Shown: one piece after another, positions 16,042 through 26,393 of the stretch
Numbering within the stretch: the stretch's first letter is position 1
Layout: each line of letters starts with the position of its first letter
From: Paraburkholderia sabiae
Lineage (GTDB): Bacteria > Pseudomonadota > Gammaproteobacteria > Burkholderiales > Burkholderiaceae
Assembly (NCBI RefSeq): GCF_030412785.1
Contig: NZ_CP125296.1
Coordinates: forward strand, 806,001 to 870,000
Reading direction: 5' to 3'
Length of the DNA stretch: 64,000 nucleotides
Translations under genes and position numbers: made by a program
The notes under the pieces: model-generated
Database searches by the model: none
What the model was told of the DNA's origin: nothing
Seen by the model: only the letters and a program-made list of their open reading frames with translations

Positions 16042-16809
16042 TCACGCTTGCCGCGGCTGTCCGTTCGACGCCATCAATCCGCCGTCGACGGGAAGATTGA
16101 CGCCTGTGATGAAACGCGCGTCGTCGCTTGCAAGAAATGCGATCGCGGCGGCCACGTCTTCGGGCTGCGCATGATCGCCGAGCGGAATGCGTTCGCGAAA
16201 GGCCTTCATGAGCTTTTCATCGTCGAGCATGTCGCGCGTCAGATCAGTGGCCGTCAGCGATGGGCATACAGCGTTCACGCGAATGCCGTCCGCCGCGCAA
16301 TCGAGTGCCGCCGCCCGCGTGAAGTTCGACACCGCGCCTTTTGCCGCGTTGTAGAAGCTCATGCCCCAGTCGCCGCTCAACCCCGATACCGACGACACAT
16401 TGACGATCGCGCCACGCGTCGCTTTCAGATGCGGAATCGCGGCCCGGCATCCGTAGAAGACGCCGCTGACATCGGTGGCGATGACGTCGTGCCAGTCGTC
16501 GATGGGGACTTCGGTGATCGGGCCTGTCGGCGCGACGCCCGCGTTATTCACGATCACGTCGAGACGGGCAAAGCGTTCGACCGTGCTCTCGACGAGCGAC
16601 GCGACTTCGTCGAACTTGCGCACGTCGGCAGGGTGGACGAGCGTGCGTTCGGCGGGCAGAGTGCTCGCAACGCCTTCGAGCTTGCTGCGGGTGCGGCCGC
16701 ACAGCACGACGGTTGCGCCTTCAAACGAAAATCGTCGGGCCGTGGCGGCGCCGATGCCCGAACCCGCGCCCGTCACGATGACGACTTTGCCTGCGAAGCG
16801 TTTTTCCAT
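16042..16809 (-). CDS. SDR-family oxidoreductase
   Basis: 255-residue classical SDR. TGAGSGIG near residues 13-20, VNNAG near 86-90, catalytic Ser in VSSVSG, Tyr-x3-Lys in SFYNAAKG, and the C-terminal PVDGG are present. Start ATG 16809 has GGGAGG upstream. Third SDR in the first 17 kb; no operon partner reveals its substrate. Confidence 0.87.
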   Translation of the reverse strand: MEKRFAGKVVIVTGAGSGIGAATARRFSFEGATVVLCGRTRSKLEGVASTLPAERTLVHPADVRKFDEVASLVESTVERFARLDVIVNNAGVAPTGPITEVPIDDWHDVIATDVSGVFYGCRAAIPHLKATRGAIVNVSSVSGLSGDWGMSFYNAAKGAVSNFTRAAALDCAADGIRVNAVCPSLTATDLTRDMLDDEKLMKAFRERIPLGDHAQPEDVAAAIAFLASDDARFITGVNLPVDGGLMASNGQPRQA

Positions 16810-16961
16810 TGAGGCCTCCCTGAACTCATGCGTATTTCAGGTGAAGCCTGCAAGCGATGTGCCGCTCGTAGAGATGGAGAGAGGCCGAATGGCGCGCTTT
16901 CAGGAGCGCGCCAGGCAGAGTGTGCAGCGTGGAACTGCTGAAGAGAGGGTGTAAATGGCGC

Positions 16962-17123
16962 TCAATGCCGATGATGCATCAGGTCGACGTAATGGGTATC
17001 GAGCCATCGGGCCATCCGCCTCGGATTGTCGTGCCAGTGATGACGACTGGCTAGCCACAGCAGCGCTGCGATCAGCACCATCACGGCCGGACCCAGCAAA
17101 TAAGCGATCAGGGTTTCATTCAC
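16962..17123 (-). CDS. Small membrane protein, 53 aa, GTG start
   Basis: Short gene read by hand: GTG at 17123 with GGAGG 5 nt upstream, stop TGA at 16962. The product begins MNETLIAYLLGPAVMVLIAA, forming one transmembrane helix (about 5-25), then a His/Arg-rich tail (SRHHWHDNPRRMARWLDTHY) ending in HHRH. The strong ribosome-binding site and clean membrane-then-basic layout make it a credible small protein. Function unknown; a His-rich cytosolic tail could bind metal or lipid head groups (inference). Confidence 0.65.
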   Translation of the reverse strand: MNETLIAYLLGPAVMVLIAALLWLASRHHWHDNPRRMARWLDTHYVDLMHHRH

Positions 17124-17519
17124 GGCATCCTCCGTTATGACGTGGCCGCTTCCATTCTAGGCGACGGTTCGTGCGATGCACACCACGAAAGCCACGTGCC
17201 GCTCGAAGCCGGATGCAGGCACGAAACTATCCGGTACGCATCGACCAGCGCCGCCCTTATGGGGCAGAGGTCGGGCACATTGCTTCGACCCTTAAGATTT
17301 GTCAGGTTAGCGCCGATAACCAGTTAAGCAATGGCAGAAAGCGTCATCTGCGGTCGAGCTTTGTACTGCTGGCGTCTGACAAAGCGAACGCGCAAATCGT
17401 GCTCCACCGTCGGCCATCGTGCATTCCCGTTTCCCCTGCCAGCAAGCGGGCGACGTTACTCTGACGGCAGCCGCCAGAGGCGACATCGGTCGTCACGAGG
17501 CGGTTTGCGGGGCGCTTGC
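17124..17519. other. 396-bp divergent intergenic region
   Basis: Between the 53-aa membrane gene (minus) and the diguanylate cyclase (plus). It contains the sigma-28-type promoter at 17294-17320 and an apparent 5' leader of about 190 nt before the cyclase start. No convincing gene is seen. Confidence 0.5.
17294..17320 (+). promoter_or_regulatory. Sigma-28 (FliA)-type promoter of diguanylate cyclase gene
   Basis: TAAGATTT (17294-17301), 11 bp, then GCCGATAA (17313-17320). The flagellar sigma-28 consensus is TAAAGTTT-N11-GCCGATAA: the -10 element matches 8/8, the -35 element 6/8, and the spacing is exact. It directs transcription toward the cyclase start at 17520, about 200 nt away. Confidence 0.65.
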
Positions 17520-18656
17520 ATGACGAATTACCCTGAAACGTTCAGCTTGCCCCAAGGCAGGCTGGCCACCTGGCTGCTCTATCCTGGGCGCGATACGCCT
17601 CCCGAAATCCGGGTCGCACTGGTCGCGACCCTGTTCGGCACATTGCCGATCTTTTTCGGCGGCGTGTTCAATACGATCGCCGTCGCGTGGGTGCTGGCGT
17701 ACCGCCATCCGAGCCCGCCGTTCCGCTTCTGGCTGATTTCCGAAGTCCTCGTCTGCGCGGTGCGGCTCGTGATCCTGATCGTCGCGCATCGGCGGGCGCG
17801 GCAGGGCAGACCGACGCCCACCGACATCTACCTGCTGCTCGCGCCGCTATGGGGCGCGACGGTCGGCTACGGCGCGCTGATCAGCGCAACCAGCGGCGAC
17901 TGGGTCGCGGCCACGCTGTCTTTCCTTTCCGCCGCAGCGATGGTCGGCGGCATCTGCTTCCGCAACTTCGCAGCGCCGCGTCTGGTGGCGATCATGATCT
18001 TCCTGTCGCTCGGTCCGTGCTGTGTCGGCGCGGTGCTGTCGGGCGAACGGGTGCTGCTGTTGACCCTGGTTCAGATCCCGTTCTATCTGTTCGCGATGAG
18101 CGTCGCGGCCAGAAAGCTCAACGTGATGCTGATCTCCACGATGGAAGCGGAGCGCGAAAACGACCGCCGTGCGCGCCACGATGGCCTGACGGGGCTGCTC
18201 AACCGCGCGGGCTTCTTCCATGCGGCCACGCATGAACTCGTGGGCGCGGCGCGAGCGGGCGGCAAGACGCCGCTCTTCTATATCGATCTCGACGGCTTCA
18301 AGGCCGTCAACGATGCATACGGGCACGAGTTCGGCGACCGCTTGCTCGTGCAGGTCGCGACAAGGCTTCGTCAGCTCGCGGGCGCGAATGCGCTGGTGGC
18401 GCGCATGGGCGGCGACGAGTTCGTGATTGCAGGCGAGGTGTCGAACGCGCGCGAGCCGGATGCGTTTGCGAGCCGCGCGATCGGCGAGATTGAGAGGCCG
18501 TTTCAACTGGCGGCCAATGTGACCGTCCACGTTGGCGCGAGCATCGGCGTGGCAGCAGTGACGGACGATGCCAACACGATCGACAAGATCGTGGCCGTCG
18601 CGGACGCCGCGATGTACGAGGTCAAGCGCCAGAAGAAGAGCATGGCCGTGGCATAA
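17520..18656 (+). CDS. Membrane diguanylate cyclase (GGDEF)
   Basis: 378 residues. The N-terminal 200 residues contain about five or six hydrophobic helices forming a membrane sensor of unrecognised type. A C-terminal GGDEF domain follows (about 215-375): DGLTGLLNRAGF, YIDLDGFKAVNDAYGHEFGD and an intact signature RMGGDEFV near 297. It should make cyclic di-GMP from two GTP at the inner membrane. No RxxD inhibitory site is seen five residues before GGDEF, so product inhibition may be absent. ATG 17520 is chosen because the upstream frame is not protein-like. The promoter resembles a flagellar sigma-28 promoter, tying it to motility control. Confidence 0.88.
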   Translation: MTNYPETFSLPQGRLATWLLYPGRDTPPEIRVALVATLFGTLPIFFGGVFNTIAVAWVLAYRHPSPPFRFWLISEVLVCAVRLVILIVAHRRARQGRPTPTDIYLLLAPLWGATVGYGALISATSGDWVAATLSFLSAAAMVGGICFRNFAAPRLVAIMIFLSLGPCCVGAVLSGERVLLLTLVQIPFYLFAMSVAARKLNVMLISTMEAERENDRRARHDGLTGLLNRAGFFHAATHELVGAARAGGKTPLFYIDLDGFKAVNDAYGHEFGDRLLVQVATRLRQLAGANALVARMGGDEFVIAGEVSNAREPDAFASRAIGEIERPFQLAANVTVHVGASIGVAAVTDDANTIDKIVAVADAAMYEVKRQKKSMAVA

Positions 18657-18737
18657 GCCGGCGGGCGCACGCATTGCTTGCCGAAGCCTCGAACGGGGAA
18701 CTTCGGGAGCCGCTATGCAGACGGGTGTGGGGACATC

Positions 18738-20012
18738 GTGAAGCCGACGATCCCGCTGCTGGCCGTGAGTTTCTTCGCCGCCGACGTCCAGGCGGGCGCC
18801 GGTCCATTCCTCGGCATCTTCCTGCAATCGCGCGGATGGACGCCCGATACGATCGGCACGGTGATGACGCTCGGTGCGATCGTCGGCATGCTGGTGACGG
18901 TGCCAGCCGGCGCGCTCGTCGATGCGCTCTATCATCGGCGCGCTGTGGTGGTGGGCGCAGGCGTGCTGACGATTGCCGCCGCCGGCGTGATCTGGATCTC
19001 GCAGCGCTTCTGGCCCATCACGCTCGCACAGACGGCCACGGCGATTGCCGGTACGACGATGGGCCCCGCGATGATGGGGCTGACGCTCGGCATGAGCGGG
19101 CGCAAAAACTTCGACCGGCAATACGGCCGCAATCAGGTGGCGAACCATGCGGGCAATATCGCCGCGGCCGTGCTGTCGGGCGCGCTCGGATGGTGGCTCG
19201 GCATTCCGTATGTGTTCGCGCTGGGCGCAGCGTTCGGACTCGCGTGCATCGTTTCCGTGCTGCTGATCCCGCCGCGTGCGGTGCATCGTCACTTTGCCCG
19301 TGGCCTCGCGCATACGGACGAGAAGGAGCCATCGAACGTCCCTGCGGACAGCTTGCGGATGCTGCTGCACTGCCGTCCACTGCTGGTGCTCTCGCTGGTG
19401 CTGGCCGCGTTCAGTCTCGGCAATTCCGCGCTGCTGCCGCTTTTCAGTCTCGCCGTCGCGGCGACCCATCATCAGGATGCGAGCCAGATCACGGCCGCGA
19501 ATATCGTCATTTCGCAGGTCGTGATGTTGATCGCCGCCGTGTATGCGAGTCGCGCGATTCGTCGCTGGGGCTTCTGGTGGATCATTCTCGCGACGCTGTT
19601 CACGCTGCCTCTGCGCGGCTTCACGGCGGCGCTGCTCAACACCCCTTGGGGGATTCTGCCCGTGCAGATATTCGACGGTCTGGGCTCGGGTTTGCAAGGC
19701 GTTGCGATACCGGCGCTCGTCATGCATCTGCTGCATGGCAGCGGGCGCGTGAACCTCGGCCAGGGCGCCGTCAAAGGCGTCGAAGCGGCGGGTGCGTGCC
19801 TGAGTCCGTTGCTGGGCGGGTGGCTCGCGAACCGCTTCGGGTTTCCCGTCGCTTTCATGGTGCTAGGCAGCCTCGCCGTCGTTTCACTCGGCGTATGGAT
19901 AGTTCTCGGCTCGCAGATACGGCAGGCGTTCGATACGCGGCGTGACGAACTGGAGCAGATGGCGGACCTCGACGTATCCACGCTATTCCCCGAAGCGGAT
20001 GCACATGCGTAG
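18738..20012 (+). CDS. MFS transporter
   Basis: About 424 residues from GTG 18738 (GGGGA close upstream; the TTG at 18678 is a weaker alternative). Twelve hydrophobic segments in the 6+6 layout of the major facilitator superfamily, with a central hydrophilic loop (RHFARGLAHTDEKEPSNV) and typical motifs GALVDALYHRRAVV and GWLANRFGF. Inner-membrane drug- or solute-proton antiporter type; substrate unknown. It follows the diguanylate cyclase and converges with the flavohemoglobin gene, 38 bp apart. Confidence 0.83.
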   Translation: MKPTIPLLAVSFFAADVQAGAGPFLGIFLQSRGWTPDTIGTVMTLGAIVGMLVTVPAGALVDALYHRRAVVVGAGVLTIAAAGVIWISQRFWPITLAQTATAIAGTTMGPAMMGLTLGMSGRKNFDRQYGRNQVANHAGNIAAAVLSGALGWWLGIPYVFALGAAFGLACIVSVLLIPPRAVHRHFARGLAHTDEKEPSNVPADSLRMLLHCRPLLVLSLVLAAFSLGNSALLPLFSLAVAATHHQDASQITAANIVISQVVMLIAAVYASRAIRRWGFWWIILATLFTLPLRGFTAALLNTPWGILPVQIFDGLGSGLQGVAIPALVMHLLHGSGRVNLGQGAVKGVEAAGACLSPLLGGWLANRFGFPVAFMVLGSLAVVSLGVWIVLGSQIRQAFDTRRDELEQMADLDVSTLFPEADAHA

Positions 20013-20050
20013 TGCATCCGGCTTGCTTCGACGTATCGATTGCGTGGGGC

Positions 20051-21385
<1,335 letters not shown>

Positions 21386-21396
21386 TCATGGTACGA

Positions 21397-21443
21397 CTGT
21401 CGCACGACGGCGCAAGACGCGCCCGGAAGGTCCTGTGCGACAG
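21397..21443. repeat. 9-bp inverted repeat between HiPIP and hmp
   Basis: CTGTCGCAC (21397-21405) is mirrored by GTGCGACAG (21435-21443) with a 29-bp centre, upstream of hmp and just after the HiPIP stop. Could be a split operator for hmp control; no T-run to make it a terminator. Confidence 0.4.
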
Positions 21444-21459
21444 CGATAACGACCTCGAA

Positions 21460-21771
21460 TCAGGCTTTCTTCACATAAGAGTTGCACCAACCCTTCGCAT
21501 TCACCAGTTTGCCGCCATAGGTCGGGCATGGTCCTTCCGCAGAACCGGGCTTGCCCTGATAAAGCTGGCAGTTGGCGCAGGTTTGCCCCGTCTGATAGCG
21601 GGGAAACTTCGCCTTGTCGACCTTCGATGCATCCATCTTGTAGCCGAGCGCCTGTGCGGTCGGATCGTTTTCGGCGAGTGTCGGCGCGTCGGCGCGCGCG
21701 CCGATCGGCAGCGCGGCCGTCGATGCAACGGATGCGGAAAGTATCATGAAACGTCTGCGAGAGAGTGACAT
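21460..21771 (-). CDS. High-potential iron-sulfur protein (HiPIP), Tat-exported
   Basis: 103 residues. Twin-arginine signal (SRRRFM at 4-9, then a hydrophobic stretch ending at ADA) directs the folded protein to the periplasm. Four Cys ligands for a [4Fe-4S] cluster are at 65, 68, 82 and 96 (CANC...GPCPTYGG...GWCNSY), the HiPIP pattern. It acts as a soluble periplasmic electron carrier. ATG 21771 has AAGGAGG 7 nt upstream. Neighbour of hmp on the same strand, but the redox partner is unknown. Confidence 0.92.
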   Translation of the reverse strand: MSLSRRRFMILSASVASTAALPIGARADAPTLAENDPTAQALGYKMDASKVDKAKFPRYQTGQTCANCQLYQGKPGSAEGPCPTYGGKLVNAKGWCNSYVKKA

Positions 21772-22075
21772 GTCCGGCCTCCTTCTACCATCCAATACAT
21801 CACAACATGATACGTTATGAGCGCAGATGCGAAAGGACGCAAACGTGTGCGTGCGACGCGTCCGGTCGCCTCGATACGCGCTAATCCGGCGTTCTCCTTG
21901 CATGTTCATGCTGTTCGAAATGGATAGCTTTCGTACACACCAGTGTGCTGCTGCAGACGTTACGATGAAGTTATGACAGGTGTCCGCAAGGGAACGCTGC
22001 CTGTTCGCCTGCATTCGAGCCTGCATCCGCATCGCGCGGCATTCGCGATCAACCTGTCCGTCGTCAAAAAAACGC
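21772..22075. other. 304-bp divergent region between HiPIP and GNAT genes
   Basis: Holds the HiPIP promoter side and the GNAT promoter side. CACAC-CA-GTGTG (21936-21947) is a small inverted repeat. No open frame of interest was seen. Confidence 0.35.
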
Positions 22076-22531
22076 ATGGAGCCCACGAATTTCGTCAGTC
22101 TGAAGCTGCGTCCGTGCGGGCCCGGCGACGAGCCGATCCTGCTGAGGATATTGAAGCCGTCGACGGCATTGCGGGCGGAAGGCTATGAACTGCTCGGCGA
22201 TGTCGTGCAATTCGGTCATCAGGACACGCAACTGGGCAAGGCCATGCTCGCGTGTGCCGACGAGGTGCCCATCGGCGTGCTGGACATCGATCGGCGCCCC
22301 AGGGAATGGCGGCTCAGGGCGCTTCACATCGATCTCGATCACCGTGGCAAAGGCTTCGGCAGCCTGCTGCTGATCGCGGTGCAGGACGAAGCGCAACTGG
22401 CGCGAGTCAACGTTTCAGCGATACTCGAACGGACGAATCCCGCCGTGCGCCTGTTCGTCAAGCACGGTTTCATCATCGCGACAGAAACGGATGTTGAAGT
22501 GCTGCTGAAGTGGCGTGTCCCGTTGCGTTGA
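22076..22531 (+). CDS. GNAT-family acetyltransferase
   Basis: 151 residues, acetyl-CoA-dependent. Acetyl-CoA loop DLDHRGKGFGSLLL (about 84-97) and the C-terminal NPAVRLFVKHGFI are typical of GNAT folds. ATG 22076 is placed at the start of the fold (MEPTNFVSLKLRP); the upstream frame from 21980 is Arg/Cys-rich and unlikely. No substrate clue; it converges with the LysR gene 11 bp downstream. Confidence 0.78.
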   Translation: MEPTNFVSLKLRPCGPGDEPILLRILKPSTALRAEGYELLGDVVQFGHQDTQLGKAMLACADEVPIGVLDIDRRPREWRLRALHIDLDHRGKGFGSLLLIAVQDEAQLARVNVSAILERTNPAVRLFVKHGFIIATETDVEVLLKWRVPLR

Positions 22532-22542
22532 ATCTGCTGCCA

Positions 22543-23499
22543 TCACTTTCGCGTAGTGCGCTTTTTTCGCTCGCGTGTGTCGACGGTCGTATCGACGGGT
22601 GTGAAGGGCGCCTGAAAACGATCGACGAGGAAATCGATAAAAGCCCGCGCGCGTGCCGTCTGATTGCGCTGCCGCGAGTAATAGACGAACAGGTCCGCTG
22701 AGGGCAGCACGGTATTGGGCAGCACCAGCTTGAGCCGTCCGCTCTGCACGTACTTTGCCAGGTCCCACTCGGAACGGATCAGGATGCCGTGGCCGTCGAG
22801 CGCCCAGCGAAGCACGATATCGCCGTCGTTGCTGGACAGCGCGCCCTTGACCTTGATCGCCTCGATGTGGTCGTTCACGATGTAGCGCCACACGCCATAC
22901 GCGTCGTCGTTTTGTCGATGAATGATGCAGCGATGCTGCTGCAAATCGTCGACGCGCTCAGGCGTGCCGAACCGTTCGAGATACTTCGGCGACGCGCACA
23001 AAAAGCGGCGATTGCTCATGATGCGGCGCGCGCTGAGTCGGCTGTCGGGGAGTTCGCCGAAGCGGATCGCCATGTCGAACGCGCCTTCGACCAGATCGAC
23101 GGGCCGGTCCGTCACTTCGAACTGCACCTCGACATTTGGAAAGCGCTTGGCGAAATCCGATACGAGCGGCGCGATCGTCGTTCTGCCAAAGCCGAGCGTT
23201 GCGTTGATGCGCAGCAAACCTTGCGGGTCGCGCTTCGCGCCCGAGATCGCCTCTTCCATTTCACGAACCTGCCCGACGATCTGGCTCGCGTAGCGCAGGT
23301 ACGTTTCTCCCTCCGGCGTGAGACTGACGCTGCGTGTCGTCCGGTTGACGAGACGCGCGCCAAGCCGCTTTTCGATGATACCCAGCCGTTTCGTGGCCGC
23401 AGGCGGCGTGAGGTCGAGCGCGCGCGCCGCGCCCGACATGCTCTTGAGTTTCGCAAGCAGAATGAAAAATTCGAAGTCGGAAGCGGTATCGGTATTCAT
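22543..23499 (-). CDS. LysR-family regulator, divergent from tartrate genes
   Basis: 318 residues. Winged HTH at 1-65 (ARALDLTPPAATKRLGIIEK, RLGARLVNRTTRSVSLT) and a periplasmic-binding-fold co-inducer domain (about 90-295) with GLLRINATLGFGRTTIAP. The sequence resembles the DmlR group (malate/tartrate-type regulators). It is divergent from the D-tartrate dehydratase at 23632, so activation of tarD-dctA by tartrate is the natural hypothesis. The lysine/arginine-rich tail is unusual but short. Confidence 0.88.
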   Translation of the reverse strand: MNTDTASDFEFFILLAKLKSMSGAARALDLTPPAATKRLGIIEKRLGARLVNRTTRSVSLTPEGETYLRYASQIVGQVREMEEAISGAKRDPQGLLRINATLGFGRTTIAPLVSDFAKRFPNVEVQFEVTDRPVDLVEGAFDMAIRFGELPDSRLSARRIMSNRRFLCASPKYLERFGTPERVDDLQQHRCIIHRQNDDAYGVWRYIVNDHIEAIKVKGALSSNDGDIVLRWALDGHGILIRSEWDLAKYVQSGRLKLVLPNTVLPSADLFVYYSRQRNQTARARAFIDFLVDRFQAPFTPVDTTVDTRERKKRTTRK

Positions 23500-23508
23500 G
23501 AATCGGTA

Positions 23509-23545
23509 TTCACTTTTGGTGAAAGATGAAATGAATCTTGGTGAA
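23509..23545. promoter_or_regulatory. LysR-type operator (T-N11-A) in lysR/tarD divergent region
   Basis: TTCAC (23509-23513) and GTGAA (23519-23523) form a palindrome containing the LysR-family T-N11-A core. TTGGTGAA occurs at 23516-23523 and again at 23538-23545, 22 bp apart, the two-turn spacing expected for a LysR tetramer's two sites. It lies just upstream of the lysR start, allowing autoregulation. Confidence 0.6.
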
Positions 23546-23631
23546 GTGTAGCAGGGGCTTTCGCGACTAAGCTACGTCCAGCATTGCAGCCGGTGTGGCG
23601 CAATAACTGTTCAAAGTCAGGAGACAGTGCT

Positions 23632-24798
23632 GTGAGAATCGTAGAAATCCGCGAAAAGACCGTTCCCATCAGTTCCCCGATCCGCAACGCGTACATCGAC
23701 TTCAGCAAGATGACGCTAAGCCTCGTTGCGGTGATCACGGACGTGATTCGCGACGGCAAGCCGGTGGTCGGATACGGCTTCAATTCGAATGGCCGCTATG
23801 GTCAGGGCAAGCTGATGCGCGAGCGCTTCATTCCCCGGCTGCTCGAAGCGGACCCGGCTTCGCTCGTCAACGACGCCGGCGACAATCTCGATCCGCACAA
23901 GATCTGGGCGACGATGTTCACGAACGAGAAGCCCGGCGGTCACGGCGAGCGCTCGGTCGCGATCGGCACGATCGACATGGCCGTGTGGGACGCCGTGGCG
24001 AAAATCGAAGGCAAACCGCTGTTTCAGCTGCTGGCGGACCGTTACGGTAACGGCCAGCCGAATCGCGAGATCTTCGTCTATGCAGCGGGCGGTTACTACT
24101 ACCCGGGCCAGGATCACGGCAAGCTGAAGGACGAGATGCGCAGCTATATCGACCGTGGTTATACGGTCGTGAAGAAGAAGATCGGCGGCGCGTCGCTCGA
24201 CGAAGACCTGCGTCGTATCGATTCCATTCTGAGCGTGCTGCAGGACGGCCAGAAACTCGCCGTCGATGCCAACGGCCGTTTCGATCTCGACACCGCGATT
24301 CAATACGCGAAGGCGCTGTCGCAATACGACCTGTTCTGGTACGAAGAGCCGGGCGATCCGCTCGACTTCGAATTGCAGGCGGCGCTGCGCAACTACTATG
24401 ACAAGCCGATGGCAACGGGCGAAGATCTGTTCTCGATGCAGGACGCCCGCAACCTGATCCGCTATGGCGGCATGCGTCCCGACCGCGACTGGCTGCAGTT
24501 CGATTGCGCACTGAGCTATGGCCTCGTCGAATATCTGCGCACGCTCGACATGCTGCATCAGCACGGCTGGTCGGCAAGCCGCTGCATTCCGCACGGCGGG
24601 CATCAGATGTCGCTGAACATCGCGGCGGGTCTGGGTCTGGGCGGCAACGAATCGTATCCGGATCTGTTCCAGCCGTACGGCGGTTTCCCCGACGGCGTGC
24701 GCGTCGAGAACGGCTACATCGCCATGCCGGATCTGCCCGGTATCGGCTTCGAGGGCAAGTCCGACCTCATCGTCGAAATGCAGAAGCTGTCGGCGTAA
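23632..24798 (+). CDS. tarD: D(-)-tartrate dehydratase, enolase superfamily
   Basis: 388 residues, matching the family length. It dehydrates D-tartrate to oxaloacetate with Mg2+ in the cytoplasm. Visible active-site elements: KKK at 181-183 (KxK base), VD212AN, YEE239PGDP, ATGED in strand 6 and CIPH321GGHQ, the His acid of the TarD group. Long stretches (ISSPIRNAYIDF, NSNGRYGQG, PGGHGERSVA, FQPYGGFPDGVRVENG) match Bradyrhizobium TarD as I recall it. GTG 23632 has AGGAG 8 nt upstream. First gene of tarD-dctA-MCP, divergent from a LysR regulator. Confidence 0.93.
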   Translation: MRIVEIREKTVPISSPIRNAYIDFSKMTLSLVAVITDVIRDGKPVVGYGFNSNGRYGQGKLMRERFIPRLLEADPASLVNDAGDNLDPHKIWATMFTNEKPGGHGERSVAIGTIDMAVWDAVAKIEGKPLFQLLADRYGNGQPNREIFVYAAGGYYYPGQDHGKLKDEMRSYIDRGYTVVKKKIGGASLDEDLRRIDSILSVLQDGQKLAVDANGRFDLDTAIQYAKALSQYDLFWYEEPGDPLDFELQAALRNYYDKPMATGEDLFSMQDARNLIRYGGMRPDRDWLQFDCALSYGLVEYLRTLDMLHQHGWSASRCIPHGGHQMSLNIAAGLGLGGNESYPDLFQPYGGFPDGVRVENGYIAMPDLPGIGFEGKSDLIVEMQKLSA

Positions 24799-24954
24799 CG
24801 CCACTCGCAGCAGGGCGCCGGGATGTGGCCGGCGCCGACCTTCATAAAAAGACTAAGCAACGCAGGCGAAAGCCGGCCTGTATCCGCCGCCTCGGCATGT
24901 TCCGCGGCGGACGCTCGCACTGTTTCGTCAGTAGAGGCCATGCAGGAGACAGAC

Positions 24955-26298
24955 ATGCTGGTATCAAAGGTCAGAAAAACCCTTTCGAAGCTTTACGTGC
25001 AGGTGCTCATCGGGATCGTCGCGGGCATCTTGGTGGGGCACTTCTATCCCGACATCGGCTCGCAGATGAAGCCGCTCGGCGATCTGTTCATCAAACTGAT
25101 CCGGATGCTGCTCGCACCGATCATTTTCGCGTCGGTCGTCGTGGGCATTGCGCGCATGAACGATCTGCACGAAGCCGGGCGCGTCGGCGTCAAGGCGGTG
25201 CTGTACTTCGAGGTTGCATCGACGATCGCGCTCGTGGTCGGGATGCTCGTCGTGAACGTGATCAAGCCCGGCAGCGGGATGAACATCGACCCCGCGCATA
25301 TCGACAGCGCGGCCATCACGACGTACACGCACGCGGCGAAACAGCACGGCATGCTCGACTTCTTCATGAGCATTGTGCCGAACAGCATCGTCGGTGCATT
25401 CGCGAATGGCGAGATGCTGCCCATTATTTTCTTTTCAGTGCTGCTCGCGATTTCTCTTGCGAAGCTCGGGCCGCGTACTGCGCCGTTCGTCGACATGCTC
25501 GACATGTTCCTGCAAGGCATGTTCGGCGTGGTGCGGATCGTCATGTATGTCGCGCCTGTCGGCGCATTCGGCGGCATGGCGTTCACCATCGGCAAGTACG
25601 GCATCGGCACGCTGGCATCGTTCGGCGAGTTGATGGTGTGCCTGTATCTCACGTCGATCTTCTTCGTGGTGGTCGTGCTTGGCCTTGTCATGAAGATGTG
25701 CGGGCTGTCGTTGTGGAAATATCTCCGCTATATCCGCGACGAAATTCTCATCACGCTCGGCACGGCGTCGACGGAAGCGGTGTTGCCGCAGATGCTGATC
25801 AAGATGGAGAAGATGGGCTGCTCGCGTCCCGTGGTCGGCATGGTGCTGCCGACGGGCTACACGTTCAACGCCGACGGCACGGCGATCTATCTGACGATGG
25901 CGGCGCTCTTCATCGCGCAGGCGATGAACGTGCATCTGTCGATCTGGGATCAACTGCTCGTGCTCGGCGTGCTGCTGCTGACATCGAAGGGTTCCGCGGG
26001 CGTGGCGGGCGCGGGCTTCGTTGCATTGGCCGCGACGCTGGCATCGATGCACAAGATTCCTGTGGAAGGTCTGGTGCTGCTGCTGGGCGTCGACCGCTTT
26101 CTGAACGAGGCGCGCGCCGTCACGAATCTGATCGGCAATGGCGTGGCGACGCTGGTCGTTGCGCGTTGGGAAGGGCAGCTCGACATGAAGCAGGCGCGCG
26201 CCGTGTTGAATCGCGAAATCGCTGCGGAGCCGCACGCGCAGCCAGCGATCGAACCGGCTGCCGAACGTGAACCGGCCGTGCGTTCGAACGCACACTGA
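24955..26298 (+). CDS. dctA: C4-dicarboxylate:cation symporter, DctA type
   Basis: 447-residue DAACS-family membrane transporter with about eight helices, hairpin loops and the substrate site near [14 protein letters not shown] and [20 protein letters not shown]. DctA moves succinate, fumarate and malate with protons or sodium; next to tarD it may carry tartrate (inference). ATG 24955 has AGGAGA 6 nt upstream. The C-terminal 25 residues are Ala/Glu/Pro-rich and probably disordered. It lies 156 bp after tarD, on the same strand. Confidence 0.9.
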   Translation: MLVSKVRKTLSKLYVQVLIGIVAGILVGHFYPDIGSQMKPLGDLFIKLIRMLLAPIIFASVVVGIARMNDLHEAGRVGVKAVLYFEVASTIALVVGMLVVNVIKPGSGMNIDPAHIDSAAITTYTHAAKQHGMLDFFMSIVPNSIVGAFANGEMLPIIFFSVLLAISLAKLGPRTAPFVDMLDMFLQGMFGVVRIVMYVAPVGAFGGMAFTIGKYGIGTLASFGELMVCLYLTSIFFVVVVLGLVMKMCGLSLWKYLRYIRDEILITLGTASTEAVLPQMLIKMEKMGCSRPVVGMVLPTGYTFNADGTAIYLTMAALFIAQAMNVHLSIWDQLLVLGVLLLTSKGSAGVAGAGFVALAATLASMHKIPVEGLVLLLGVDRFLNEARAVTNLIGNGVATLVVARWEGQLDMKQARAVLNREIAAEPHAQPAIEPAAEREPAVRSNAH

Positions 26299-26331
26299 CA
26301 AAAAATAGGGACGAACGGATCGCAGGAAAAG

Positions 26332-26359
26332 TGAAGTTCCTGCAGATCCGTGCCGATAA
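26332..26359 (+). promoter_or_regulatory. Sigma-28 (FliA)-type promoter of chemoreceptor gene
   Basis: TGAAGTTC (26332-26339) and a perfect GCCGATAA (26352-26359), spaced 12 bp. The -10 matches the flagellar consensus 8/8 and the -35 6/8. It lies 34 bp before ATG 26394, so the chemoreceptor can be expressed with the motility regulon independently of tarD-dctA. It also argues against the longer start at 26331. Confidence 0.65.
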
Positions 26360-26393
26360 CAAGGATTGGTCCCTTTGTATCGATGAAACAAGC

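Noticed and set aside
24504..26270. 588-residue plus-strand open frame overlapping tarD and dctA
   Set aside because: Runs in another frame through tarD and dctA and has no membrane or enzyme pattern; both overlapping genes are well supported.
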